Positions 25,606 through 34,610 of a stretch of DNA of 64,000 bases are shown here, piece by piece. Under the pieces are notes generated by a model that made no database searches, was not told the origin of the DNA, and worked only from the letters and a program-made list of their open reading frames with translations. This DNA is from Woeseia sp. GTDB lineage: Bacteria; Pseudomonadota; Gammaproteobacteria; Steroidobacterales; Woeseiaceae. The translations under genes and the position numbers were made by a program. The stretch lies in NCBI GenBank assembly GCA_021773015.1, contig JAJFKW010000001.1:434001-498000 (forward strand). Reading direction: 5' to 3'. How positions within the stretch are numbered: position 1 is the first letter of the stretch; the number at the start of each line of letters is the position of its first letter.

Positions 25606-26616
25606 ATGTCGGCAATGAACGTTCACGGTGCGATACGCATTGGTATGATTTCGTCAGCCCTGCGCTTAACTTGTATTGTTGGCGTGATGTCCCTCGCCAC
25701 TCTTGCGTCGTGCGGCGGACAATCTTCAGATTCGGATGGCTCGGCCGGTCCGGATGAAAAATTCGGTCACTTCACTCGCGCTGAGCGCTACTACCTGTCC
25801 TACGAGATACCGTTTTATGCCGAGGGCCAAACCAAACGGCTTGAAGTGTTGCGGCCACTCTTCGATGCGAATGACGCGTTTGCGATTAGGCGGTACGCCG
25901 AGGCTTACCTTAATCAAATGGGCTTTCCGCGCGACCCACACAAAGCGTTCGAACTTTATTCGAGAGCCGCGAAAATGGGAGATGCCATATCGATGCACAT
26001 GATTGGCGCGATGCATTACAGCGGTAGGGGGACGCCGCAGAATTACGATCAAGCGTTAGCCTGGTACCAGAAATCTTTCGATCTAATTCAATACGCCCCA
26101 GCGGCAAGAGGACTATATAAATACTACTGGGAAGGACGCGGGCCGGGAAGCCTCAAAGAAAACAGGAGTATTGCAGAGGAGTGGAAACCAAAGCTCAGGC
26201 TTGCGGAAAAAGAAGAAAATAAAAACGATGGTGTCAAGATTCTCAGCTTGTGGGAGAACCACGCGTTAAACAAGGACACAATTAAGGCACAAGGTGTGCT
26301 GAGCCGATATCATGATGCCGACTTCGAAGCCATCAAATCTCGAACCACAGGCCAAGAGCGCGACGCCGAAAATTTGACAAAGCTTGGGAACATTCTTTTA
26401 GGTACCGATGCCTATTGGAAAAACACGATCTACCAAAGAGAAATCTTCAACCCAGAAGATGGAGTCAAGTTGCTCAAGGAAGCCTACGAAATCGAGACAC
26501 GCCCAAAGGAACGGCACGCTCTCGCGAAGACGATCGAGAGGGCCTACGGAAGCTCTGGACCGAAGGAAATTCGGAGCGCTACCAATGCGCAGTATTGGCG
26601 ATCACAATCCGACTAA
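25606..26616 (+). CDS. Sel1-repeat lipoprotein
   Basis: 336-residue lipoprotein: hydrophobic signal followed by lipobox LASC (Cys at about residue 36), so it is anchored in a membrane. At least two Sel1-like (TPR-related) repeats are visible: DPHKAFELYSRAAKMGDAISMHMIG and NYDQALAWYQKSFDLIQYAPAARGL, with the usual GRG turns. The remaining half is helical and charged. Sel1 proteins act as protein-interaction scaffolds; no specific partner is evident. The ATG has GGAG eight bases upstream. Flanked by non-coding repeat-rich DNA, it appears to be a single-gene module. Confidence 0.8.
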   Translation: MSAMNVHGAIRIGMISSALRLTCIVGVMSLATLASCGGQSSDSDGSAGPDEKFGHFTRAERYYLSYEIPFYAEGQTKRLEVLRPLFDANDAFAIRRYAEAYLNQMGFPRDPHKAFELYSRAAKMGDAISMHMIGAMHYSGRGTPQNYDQALAWYQKSFDLIQYAPAARGLYKYYWEGRGPGSLKENRSIAEEWKPKLRLAEKEENKNDGVKILSLWENHALNKDTIKAQGVLSRYHDADFEAIKSRTTGQERDAENLTKLGNILLGTDAYWKNTIYQREIFNPEDGVKLLKEAYEIETRPKERHALAKTIERAYGSSGPKEIRSATNAQYWRSQSD

Positions 26617-26647
26617 CCGTAAGCGACGCTACTCGCACAGGTCAAAC

Positions 26648-26785
26648 ACCGGCGCGACGCCGGGTTTTCGGTTTTCGTGGTAGCGGGGCCCGATTGTTCC
26701 TTTATAGCCAGCGACCGCCGCCGACGATCGTGCCGCTGGTTCGACTTACATGAGGGGCTGCTTTCGCCAAGAGCGGCCACTCAGA
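26648..26785 (-). repeat. tRNA-fMet 3'-end scar with terminator and flank (copy H)
   Basis: Contains the stem CCGGCG-CGA-CGCCGG with a T-rich tail (26649-26675), the core TGGTAGCGGGGCCCGATT (26678-26695, close to the tRNA 3' end in antisense), then a ~65-nt flank (TTCCTTTATAGCCAGC...) shared with copies C, I and J, and finally a palindromic CTGCTTTCG..AGAGCGGCC element (about 26751-26785). Confidence 0.7.
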
Positions 26786-26940
26786 ATCCCAGCAAACCGA
26801 GAAAATGAAGGTCAGCTAACGGCCAGATGCGGACGTTCTGGGTTACTGACCAAATCAGGGAGTGTCCCTGACGCTAAGTCCTTCTGCGTAAATAGCGTGC
26901 CAATGCTTATGGCACCATCATCGGCAAAGGCGTGCCACCG

Positions 26941-28440
26941 TCATTGACAAAGGACGCCACGCGATGCGACGTACACGGACTCAATCTCATTGACGTTCAG
27001 CGGGCTGCCGTAGATCCGCACATCGTCAATTAAGCCATCGAATGTGCGCACCGTACCGCCCACACGGTTGCCGACACGGATCTCGTCCGCTTGAGGCAGT
27101 GGAACAGTTGGAACGCCGGTATTCTCCGTTCGCCCCACCGGCACGCCGTTTCTATAAAAGGCAATGTCACCTTCGACGTTTCGCGTTACCGCAACGTGCT
27201 CCCACTCATTATCTCCTGGTGTGATTACGATGTCGGAGATAGCCAGCTCTGTGCCATTGATAAATAACCCGAGACGATTTTCAGCGCTCTCCAGCCTGAA
27301 TGCCCAACCGGCGTTCACAGTTATCCCCCCACCCCCGCCGCCGTGATCGAGGATACGACCTGCCTGTTGACCGCGGGTCCGTGGGTTGATCCAGGCGGCG
27401 ATAGTGAAATTGCCGCTAAGTAGATCCAACTCGTCGCTGTCCGCGATGGCAACAAAGTCATCAACACCGTCAAAGTTCAGGCCATTGCCCGCGATACCGG
27501 CAACCCAGATCGGACCGTTCACGGCGCCATCGTGTCCATTACCCGAAGAATCGGGCGCAACAGCAGGACCGAGGTCGACAACCTGATTCATTGGCCAATA
27601 ACCCAACTGATTCACTGGCCTGACCGTTATCGGTTGGGTATGGCTATTATCGAAAAGTTTGGTTTCATAGGGCACTGGCGTGACGATCGCCGATACCCTT
27701 TTATTGAACTGCGGTAAGGTGCCGACACCGGTGGTATTCCACTTAAACGAAAAAGTGTGCAACGTATTCCCGTTCGGCGGCGCCGAGGGAAAACGATCGA
27801 ACGCCGGCGAGACGACTCCAGGTGCCTCGATCGTGACACGCAAGTCGTCTGCGACGTCTCCTCTATTGACCGCTGTCACACACACCGTTGCGACTAGCCC
27901 GTCGATGAGATGGAACGGAGTAACATCCATATCGACGATTGCGACGTCATGTGTGTCAAGCTCCCCCGGCACCCCTCCTCCTAAAAACCCGGTCCCACTG
28001 CAATCAGGATTATTATTATCCTCCACTCCGATAACAACGTTCATGTGATTGAATCCGAAGTACAATTGTCGTTCGCAAACGATCTCCACCGTTCCGATCG
28101 GCGAGGTGATTGTAAAGGTGAACTCCCAAAGTCCGTTTCTCAGATCCTCGACCACCGGGAAGTTTTTCGAATGCGGTTGATTGAGGAGAATTGGCAAAGG
28201 CGCCTCACTCGAGGCAGACTCTAGGTTAGGGTCTCCTAAGGTCCCTCCGCTCAAATAACGACCCTGCCAGGAGACGTCGCCACCAGCATGAGGCTTTACG
28301 ATATAGACGCGTGCCCTGACCTTCGGGGGATCCAAATTTATGGGGTCAGGCGGCATGAATTGGAAGAAGCAACCCGATACCAGAATAGCTATGGCTAAGC
28401 CGGCAAGCCCCCGTAGTGACGCTTCACTAAATCGCAGCAT
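26941..28440 (-). CDS. LamG-domain lipoprotein
   Basis: 499-residue lipoprotein with lipobox VSGC (Cys at about residue 24). Residues about 35-160 form a domain of unknown type, residues 165-270 look like a CARDB-type immunoglobulin-like domain (AIVDMDVTPFHLIDG ... VCVTAVNRGDVADD), and residues 280-490 are a LamG/concanavalin-like domain (GYWPMNQ..., NGLNFDGVDDFVAI, FTIAAWINPR, GLIDDVRIYGSPLNVNEI). LamG domains of this kind bind glycans or mediate adhesion. It resembles the LamG part of the large pseudopilin at 31,740-34,610 but is a separate protein. It is the only gene of its module on this strand. Confidence 0.82.
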   Translation of the reverse strand: MLRFSEASLRGLAGLAIAILVSGCFFQFMPPDPINLDPPKVRARVYIVKPHAGGDVSWQGRYLSGGTLGDPNLESASSEAPLPILLNQPHSKNFPVVEDLRNGLWEFTFTITSPIGTVEIVCERQLYFGFNHMNVVIGVEDNNNPDCSGTGFLGGGVPGELDTHDVAIVDMDVTPFHLIDGLVATVCVTAVNRGDVADDLRVTIEAPGVVSPAFDRFPSAPPNGNTLHTFSFKWNTTGVGTLPQFNKRVSAIVTPVPYETKLFDNSHTQPITVRPVNQLGYWPMNQVVDLGPAVAPDSSGNGHDGAVNGPIWVAGIAGNGLNFDGVDDFVAIADSDELDLLSGNFTIAAWINPRTRGQQAGRILDHGGGGGGITVNAGWAFRLESAENRLGLFINGTELAISDIVITPGDNEWEHVAVTRNVEGDIAFYRNGVPVGRTENTGVPTVPLPQADEIRVGNRVGGTVRTFDGLIDDVRIYGSPLNVNEIESVYVASRGVLCQ

Positions 28441-28746
28441 TACGGTTCAGCAAGTGTTTGCCATCTGTCTGAGCCAATGGTATGTCCGGAGTGGTCGCGC
28501 TAGGCGTACGCGTGTGGAGTCCGATAAATTTCATTGTCCGCACATACTGACTGATTGTACAAAATCACGCAAACAAAACGGTTAATCGTGGTCGAATACA
28601 AACTCGACGCCAACTTGGGGTGACACAAGACTTCGAGATATCACCCTGCCGAGACGGTAGTAAAGTCAACTTTTGGGTAAAGTAGGTTGACGAGCGTCCG
28701 GGCGTAAAGCAGCCGTACAGAGCAACGTTACCGCTGAAATAGACAG

Positions 28747-28776
28747 ACGTCCGCGTTTCCCAAAAGCGGTCGTTCA
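28747..28776. repeat. short palindromic intergenic repeat
   Basis: Imperfect palindrome ACGTCCGCGTTTCCCAAA..AGCGGTCGTTC, a member of a family found only in the accessory region. It lies in the 385-nt stretch 28441-28825, which otherwise shows only a second copy at 28803 and no gene. Confidence 0.55.
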
Positions 28777-28802
28777 GATACGTCAAATTAGGAGGTTTCT
28801 AA

Positions 28803-28836
28803 GGTCTGCCTTCGGCCAGAAGCAGTCACTCGGCAA
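28803..28836. repeat. short palindromic intergenic repeat
   Basis: Diverged copy (GTCTGCCTTCGGCCAGAAGC) of the same palindromic family, directly at the 3' end of the DUF2185-like gene. Confidence 0.5.
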
Positions 28837-29221
28837 CGAATGAATCACCGACTCGTCCAAACTCGCTTCCGGGTGGCGCGTCAAGAAACGGAATGATGGC
28901 GGGATCGTAGTTGGCTATCGTATTTACGTCGTAAATCATGGTGTTCTCCGGATCGTCAACGTATGCCTGCGATTCCTCCCCGGAGAAAAATCGCCAGCCA
29001 CTATCTTCTGGGCGATCTGGCTCCTCGCGGTACATGTACCCGACTTTCTTGCCATCCACGGTGATGTGATCAGTCGCGAGACCGGCACCATATCCGGTAG
29101 CCATAGGCTGTATTTCATCAGCGCTCAGTCTAAAACTTTTCAACGTCTGATCGACTTCAGAACATGAGGAAAGACTTAGAAACGAGAGAACGCACAGTAT
29201 AAATGAAGTCGAAAGTCTCAC
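28826..29221 (-). CDS. DUF2185-like lipoprotein
   Basis: 131-residue lipoprotein with lipobox SSC (Cys at about residue 20). The mature part matches the DUF2185 pattern: DHITVDGKKVGYMYREEP, then DSGWRFFSGEE, YDVNTIANYDPAIIPFLDAP and SEFGR. DUF2185 is related to immunity-protein family Imm33, mostly cytoplasmic; a lipoprotein version is less common. No toxin gene is adjacent. The start at 29221 begins the signal peptide (LSTSFILCVLSFLSLSSC). The family assignment is from memory of the motif pattern. Confidence 0.7.
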   Translation of the reverse strand: MRLSTSFILCVLSFLSLSSCSEVDQTLKSFRLSADEIQPMATGYGAGLATDHITVDGKKVGYMYREEPDRPEDSGWRFFSGEESQAYVDDPENTMIYDVNTIANYDPAIIPFLDAPPGSEFGRVGDSFVAE

Positions 29222-29248
29222 GTTAGAGGGTCACCTCTTGCCATTTGG

Positions 29249-29282
29249 TGAACAGCTGCTTTGGGTCAGTAGCGGCCTCTCA
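29249..29282. repeat. short palindromic intergenic repeat
   Basis: Copy reading CAGCTGCTTTGGGTCAG..AGCGGCCTCTCAACATC between two lipoprotein genes. Its right side is nearly identical to the copy at 29818. Confidence 0.5.
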
Positions 29283-29360
29283 ACATCATAGCAGGCGAAC
29301 GGCTGGTATTAGGTGCGAAGCAGCCACTGACTTGCGCTGGTCACAATCTGACATGGACAG

Positions 29361-29390
29361 GCGACCGCTTTCATCGGAAGCGGTCATTCG
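29361..29390. repeat. short palindromic intergenic repeat
   Basis: Best-conserved copy: GCGACCGCTTTC-ATCG-GAAGCGGTCATTCG forms a hairpin of about 9 bp. It overlaps the 3' end of the following lipoprotein gene. Confidence 0.6.
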
Positions 29391-29791
29391 CACGGTAAGT
29401 CGAATACGAAATCCAACTCGTTAGATGATCGGTCTTTGGTAAGTTGATTAGGTTTTCCATTGCCCTCTGTGAACGCCAAAACGAACGAAGCATCATATAT
29501 GTAAAGACTGAATCCGTTACCTGATACCAGTGCCTCGCCAACTGCTGGTGTCGCAAAGTAGTCACTCCACCCATTGCGATTAGTAGACAACCATTCGGCT
29601 ATCTCATCGAAACCCTCACTATCTGGGAGCAGCTCACATTTGCGAGTTTGGGTTATGCCATTTTTCGACTGTTGAAAAATCATGAGATTGAATCGATAGG
29701 CGGTAGCAGTATCTATGTCATGACTACGTTCGCAGCCGACTAGAAAACCAAGGCTGACTATCACCACCGCAATATAATTGTGTTTCTTCAA
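29384..29791 (-). CDS. hypothetical lipoprotein
   Basis: 135-residue protein with signal and lipobox (FLVGC, Cys at residue 20). The mature region is a compact, mostly beta/alpha domain without a motif I recognise; TRKCELLPDSEGFDEIAEWL, a Cys pair distance and a C-terminal FDLPCE suggest one disulphide. It is on the same strand as the DUF2185-like lipoprotein but separated by 162 nt with palindromic repeats, so co-transcription is uncertain. Function unknown. Confidence 0.65.
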   Translation of the reverse strand: MKKHNYIAVVIVSLGFLVGCERSHDIDTATAYRFNLMIFQQSKNGITQTRKCELLPDSEGFDEIAEWLSTNRNGWSDYFATPAVGEALVSGNGFSLYIYDASFVLAFTEGNGKPNQLTKDRSSNELDFVFDLPCE

Positions 29792-29817
29792 TTCATCGCC
29801 ATTAGTGCGGAATTATT

Positions 29818-29850
29818 GAACGTCTGCTTTGGATCACAAACGGCCCCTCA
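29818..29850. repeat. short palindromic intergenic repeat
   Basis: ACGTCTGCTTTGGATCAC..ACGGCCCCTCAACATCGTATC, close relative of the copy at 29249. Confidence 0.5.
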
Positions 29851-29966
29851 ACATCGTATCAGTCCAACGGCCGCTATCGAAGGTTAAGTGGACGTCAAGA
29901 TCGCTGGAGGTAGGAGATTCCGACTCGCGCTATCGGCCAGGAGTAGACCTTCGCTGGACAGAAAAA

Positions 29967-30096
29967 CCCCGGCGCGGTCGCGGAACTATAAATATTGTAG
30001 CGAGGCCCGATTCTTCCTTTATGGCCAGCAACCACCCCCGATGATCGTCCCGCTGGTATGACTCAACTGAATGTCCGCTTTCGTGCACATTGGGGG
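29967..30096 (-). repeat. degenerate tRNA-fMet 3'-end scar with shared flank (copy I)
   Basis: Core TTGTAGCGAGGCCCGATTC (29995-30013) is followed by the ~65-nt flank (TTCCTTTATGGCCAGCAACCA...) shared with C, H and J, then a TGTCCGCTTTCG palindrome half. It occupies the otherwise gene-free 29792-30291 stretch. Confidence 0.62.
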
Positions 30097-30291
30097 CGTT
30101 TAGATTATCGATATTGATGACGATTTGCGTAGTCGCCTATGACTGGAAACGTACACTAAGGCTAGGCACTCTGGTTCGGTTTTCGAATCAACACTTCCAA
30201 GACCAGCAATATGTGGCATCACCTGAAGCTCAAAAATTCGGGTAAGGTCCAGTAATATGGGCGGTACCGGCCGCAGAAAGGAGACTAATGA

Positions 30292-31344
30292 ATGCCGCCA
30301 TTGTCTGGCAACCGACGAGCGATCGCACTTGCGTATCTCATTTGTATGCTCGCGCTACTCTGTCGGCCGACAGCCGCGGCAGCTCAACGCGCGCAGCAAA
30401 GCAATGAATCGGCCTACAACGCAGTAGCAAGTATCGCGGCCACAACTACTGTTACTGCGAACAATGATTCACGCATCAGCGAGCCAGACCCTAACGCAGC
30501 AAATGGACTTTCTATCATAAAGGGCTATGTTGACCTGTTGTCGCCGGACAGGAAAATTAGAAAACGCGCATTCCGCGCGTTATATAACCAGATTTTCGCA
30601 TTAGGTGAAGTCAGCTTCGATTTTCTTGGTAATCCAGAAAGTCTGGTTTCAACGCTCGAAAGAGCTGCCTCAAGTGCTGACAAAGAATTAGCGGCAGCGG
30701 CAACTTATGTTATTTCACACATCGCGATGGCCGGCGGAAACAAAAAGGCGGCGGAGAAGCGTGGAATGGCCATCCAGGACTCCGCTTTATCTGGACCCTA
30801 CCAGCAATTCGACAAATTTCGCGTAAACGATACATTGGCCAGACTGGCTACCGAGGCTGAGGGCGATGTTCGAGAATACGCGGTCTTGGCAATCTTTTAT
30901 CAAGACGTCATGTCGGAAAAAAATGATGATCTGATAGTAAGTATTTTTCGTTCGGCAAACACGGATGATGATACGTTGCGTTGGGTTCTCCTTGCTTTAA
31001 AGGAAAGTGTTTATGACATGCCGGGGAGCAACGCCAAGAAACGACCGATTTCTAGCGTGCTCGCCAAAGCACTCTATGAACTCTTGCGTCACGAGGAATT
31101 ACCTGTTCGTCGTGCCGCCTCCAAAGTTTTGGCATATTCGAATTCAAGCAATGCGCGTGACGCTGTAATAGAAGGACTAATTTCGGGTACAAATGACGAG
31201 GTGTTTGAATTTTCTATGCAAATTCTTGAGCAGCACAACAGTGACGACCTGAAACGGGATCCGCGACACAGGGAAGTCATGAATTCCCTCAATGGTGAAT
31301 CGAGAATAGAGGCCTACAGTGATTTTGTTCGATCACTCGAGTGA
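30292..31344 (+). CDS. exported HEAT-repeat-like protein
   Basis: 350-residue protein with an N-terminal signal (RAIALAYLICMLALLCRPTAAAA, cleavage near residue 31). The rest is almost entirely helical with HEAT-like periodicity: SPDRKIRKRAFRALYNQIFALGEV, TEAEGDVREYAVLAIFYQD, NTDDDTLRWVLLALKE, and HEELPVRRAASKVLAYSNSSNARDAVIEGL. A periplasmic scaffold or adaptor role is plausible, but no catalytic motif is seen. AAAGGAG lies nine bases before the ATG. It is the single gene between scars I and G. Confidence 0.72.
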   Translation: MPPLSGNRRAIALAYLICMLALLCRPTAAAAQRAQQSNESAYNAVASIAATTTVTANNDSRISEPDPNAANGLSIIKGYVDLLSPDRKIRKRAFRALYNQIFALGEVSFDFLGNPESLVSTLERAASSADKELAAAATYVISHIAMAGGNKKAAEKRGMAIQDSALSGPYQQFDKFRVNDTLARLATEAEGDVREYAVLAIFYQDVMSEKNDDLIVSIFRSANTDDDTLRWVLLALKESVYDMPGSNAKKRPISSVLAKALYELLRHEELPVRRAASKVLAYSNSSNARDAVIEGLISGTNDEVFEFSMQILEQHNSDDLKRDPRHREVMNSLNGESRIEAYSDFVRSLE

Positions 31345-31419
31345 TCGGCAAGACGGCACAACGGGAGAGATTAGCCTTCGCGGCTATTCAGGTTCAAGCC
31401 TTCTCGATTTCCAATAGGA

Positions 31420-31475
31420 AAAGCCGGCCTAAGGTAACTGGCTCTTTTCATTTTGGTAGCGGGGGCACGCTATTG
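31420..31475 (-). repeat. tRNA-fMet 3'-end scar with terminator (copy G)
   Basis: Terminator-like AGCCGGCC...CTGGCTCTTTTC (31421-31449), then core TTTGGTAGCGGGGGCACGC (31452-31470). The terminator is recognisably related to that of copy C. The remainder of the 31345-31739 gap shows no gene. Confidence 0.75.
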
Positions 31476-31739
31476 GATTACCGTCGCGACAAACCCGTTC
31501 AGCAACGTTAAGGCCTGAGCCAGTTCGGAGTGCAAGGTACCAACGTCAAGATGCCTGACCGTCTACGAGGACAGTGATGTAACTTTACCGGAGATCAGAA
31601 TAATTAGTGAAGCTGTGCCAACTGCACACGGGCCATCACGCTTCGATCCGCATAATACCCGTGCTTTCCAAGAGAAGAGCCAGAACAGAAACTCTAGAGT
31701 GATTCGCCACGTGATCACAGCTTCGGCCTATTCGCAAGA

Positions 31740-34610
31740 TTAGTTGCTAAGACAAATCTCAACATTGTCAAAATAAACCGCATCTGTCGCTCCCAAGTCG
31801 CTCGAGGTGATGAAGCGAATGCGTGTATTCGAGCTGATATAGGCACTGATGTTGTAGCTTGTCGATTGATAATCGGCATCGGTGCCCTCACCGGCAAATC
31901 TATCCAGTTCGGTCCAGGAACTTCCTCCATTGCTCGAGATTTCGACGGCGACATAGTCGGCCGAATTGTCAAGTCCTTGACGTCGGTACGCAAAGCTCAG
32001 GGAAGCTCCATTGTAGCCGCTAAGATCCGCTTCGCGTTCAACACCTTCGCCTCCGCCGTCGTTATCACGAACGCGTAGCACCACATCTAAGGAATCAGTT
32101 TGTACACGCTCGTCGCCACTGCTCGAGCCGCCGGTATCATTGAATTCCTCCCACGGTGTTGTCCAGCCAACAGTCCCCGTGCTACCTGTGTAATCGCCAC
32201 TTTCAAAGTCATCGGCCAAAATTGCCGAACAGCTACCGCCGCCTACACAACTCGACGAAGTTAGGCTGACTGCCTCGCCCGTGTCTTCATCAAGAACCAG
32301 GTGACTGCTGGTCAATGAGTTGATGGCGATGGATTGCGGTTGGGTCGCACCGAACGATGCAGTCTCGTACTGATCGAGCAGTTGGCCATCAAAGCCAATG
32401 ATAAATACTGTACCCGCCTTGTCGACCACCAGAAATTTATCTTCGCCAGGCACATGTGCAATACCCCAAGGCTCCGCGGCGAATCCCGATATATCGATAC
32501 TAACTTGCAACACACCACTTTGATTAACGATGTAAACACCTGCATTACTGCCACCGCCACCGTCCTTATCGGAACTGATCGCGATATGGCCATCAAATGT
32601 ACCGCTGGCCGAGTTTTCGATGGCCGTTACGCCGACGGGATGTTCGGTGAAGCTAGCGGTCGAGAACGATCCCTGTGTGGAGCCATTCATATCCAGAAAG
32701 TAGACACGCATGTCGGCTGGATTCGCGAGTGCAAGATGATTGTCCCAACCGCCCGAACTCACGTAGGCGACGCCACGAGGCTCGCCAACGGATATTGATG
32801 TTCTGGCAAGCAAGGCGCCATCCATATCGGTCATACTGAAGGTGCGATTCGAGCGATCAACCACTAGCCAGGCGCCGTCAGCCGGTGCCGCCACGCCGTC
32901 GAACACGCTGCCGGGTGGCAAAAATGCAATGCCCCAAGGGTCGCTGATATCGAGGCTTGAGGTCGAGAATTGACGTTCATTGGTATCCGCGACGAAATCG
33001 GCGGCGCAGACAGGTCCTCCGCCGCTGACGATTTCTGAGACGACAAGGACTTCGCTTGCATCCAACGCCCGATTGTAGATTCGAACATCGTCCAGTAGCC
33101 CATCCCAGACCTTATATCCTTCCCAATTACTGCCAATCACGACTGGCGCAGTGTTTGGCGTTATGGTCGTGCTCGTTGCCTGACTAAGCACTTCAGCGCC
33201 ATCGACGTACATCACTACTTGGTCTGCGGCATCATCGAAGCTGGCTGCGAGGTGATACCAGCGATCTGATTCGACGGTGATCGGAGGTGAGAAAAAACTG
33301 CCGCCAACACCAAACCACCAGGCCTGACTTTGAAGAGACAACCAAAAGTTGTCGTTGGCGCCGGTCGATTCCTTACTGATAATTCGATAACTATTTGCGA
33401 CGGATGCAGAGTCGTTTCTGATCCAGGCCGAAATAGTAAATGCCGATGTCATTGACAAGGTGTCGTCGTGCGGCACACTCACATAGTCATCGATCCCGTC
33501 GAAAGATAACGCACCACCGACGTGCCCGCTAAAAACCCAGATGGGTTCATTAACTAAATTGCCGTCGTGCCCGCCTTCTGCATCAGCCGCGACAAGACCA
33601 ACCGCATCGTCGAGTTTCCAATGGGCGATGGGTAACGTGGATTCTGACGCCGAGCAAACCACTCCGCATTCGCAAGCGTAGGTGATGTTGAGCATCGGAA
33701 CATTCGCAGGATCTGTCACTTCGCTCGAGTCAAATTTGACGTCAGTGTTGGGACTTTCCGGGAGCAGCGCGAGCCCCTGGTTGGACTTTGTGCCGGAAAC
33801 CCAGTAGGCGACTAACGGTGTAATGTCCCATTCGAATACTCCGGTTATTCCGGCCGGGAGAATTGTCGTAGTGATCGGAACCGGATCAAAATCGCCGCCC
33901 GGCGTCAACCAAGCATTGCCAGCGCTTCGGTCGTTCCAGTTCGGTACGCCATTTCCGCCTGATTGCCCCCCCTCCATCCAGTCGTTTGAGACAGAACGCA
34001 CACTGACGGTTCCGCCTTTACTCGAAGGTGCGTTCTGCCGAAGCTGTAGCGTGGCGGTCAGAATTCTTGATTCGGCTGGAACGCTGGAAAGGTCGAAGTG
34101 AAGAAATGAATATGCAAGCGAGTCGGCCCAGACGTTGGACACCCAAAGCTCGGATGAGGCGCCGTAATTCCAATCGGATTTCCATTTGTAGAGATAGGTA
34201 TCTCCAGTAACGTTCAAGGTTGTCAAATTACGCGGCTGAAATGTCATAACCTCATCGTAGGTCAGGCGGCGGACAGAGCCATCTGCCAGCGTACCGACCG
34301 CCGTTACGGAAACCGGTGAACCTGCGGTCGGACTGACCGTGCCGCTGTAACTATGTTCGCCGAATACGGTGTTCGGCAAATCCGTATACCCGAGACAGGA
34401 GTCGTTTTGCGTAAGCTGCCATTGACTGTGCGCCATGCCCGATTCGGCAAGATAATCTAAGGTTGCGCTTTCCGCATGTTTAGCGACCAGGGCATTATCC
34501 AAGCTGGTGCTGCCGGACAGCATGAGAGCCATCGCTGCCAGGACACCGAGAATGAGCACCACAGTGATCAGCAAGAAGCCCTGTTGGGTCGCGGGCTGGG
34601 CGCGTATCAT
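31740..34610 (-). CDS. giant PilX/GspK-like minor pseudopilin with adhesin-type domains
   Basis: 956-residue protein whose N terminus is a prepilin sequence: QQG|FLLITVVLILGVLAAMALML, with Thr rather than Glu at mature position 5, as in tip-type GspK/PilX proteins. The following regions are a DNRLRE-type domain (about 150-310), a LamG domain (about 325-540; ISAWIRND, GLLDDVRIYNRALDASEV), a beta-propeller/NHL-like region (about 560-790, repeated PWGIA/PRGVA turns) and a C-terminal jelly-roll/MAM-like domain (about 800-956; DDFESGDY, VYFDNVEI). Normal PilX proteins are about 150-200 residues. It overlaps pilW by ATGA. A pilus- or secretion-tip adhesin role is inferred. Confidence 0.85.
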   Translation of the reverse strand: MIRAQPATQQGFLLITVVLILGVLAAMALMLSGSTSLDNALVAKHAESATLDYLAESGMAHSQWQLTQNDSCLGYTDLPNTVFGEHSYSGTVSPTAGSPVSVTAVGTLADGSVRRLTYDEVMTFQPRNLTTLNVTGDTYLYKWKSDWNYGASSELWVSNVWADSLAYSFLHFDLSSVPAESRILTATLQLRQNAPSSKGGTVSVRSVSNDWMEGGQSGGNGVPNWNDRSAGNAWLTPGGDFDPVPITTTILPAGITGVFEWDITPLVAYWVSGTKSNQGLALLPESPNTDVKFDSSEVTDPANVPMLNITYACECGVVCSASESTLPIAHWKLDDAVGLVAADAEGGHDGNLVNEPIWVFSGHVGGALSFDGIDDYVSVPHDDTLSMTSAFTISAWIRNDSASVANSYRIISKESTGANDNFWLSLQSQAWWFGVGGSFFSPPITVESDRWYHLAASFDDAADQVVMYVDGAEVLSQATSTTITPNTAPVVIGSNWEGYKVWDGLLDDVRIYNRALDASEVLVVSEIVSGGGPVCAADFVADTNERQFSTSSLDISDPWGIAFLPPGSVFDGVAAPADGAWLVVDRSNRTFSMTDMDGALLARTSISVGEPRGVAYVSSGGWDNHLALANPADMRVYFLDMNGSTQGSFSTASFTEHPVGVTAIENSASGTFDGHIAISSDKDGGGGSNAGVYIVNQSGVLQVSIDISGFAAEPWGIAHVPGEDKFLVVDKAGTVFIIGFDGQLLDQYETASFGATQPQSIAINSLTSSHLVLDEDTGEAVSLTSSSCVGGGSCSAILADDFESGDYTGSTGTVGWTTPWEEFNDTGGSSSGDERVQTDSLDVVLRVRDNDGGGEGVEREADLSGYNGASLSFAYRRQGLDNSADYVAVEISSNGGSSWTELDRFAGEGTDADYQSTSYNISAYISSNTRIRFITSSDLGATDAVYFDNVEICLSN

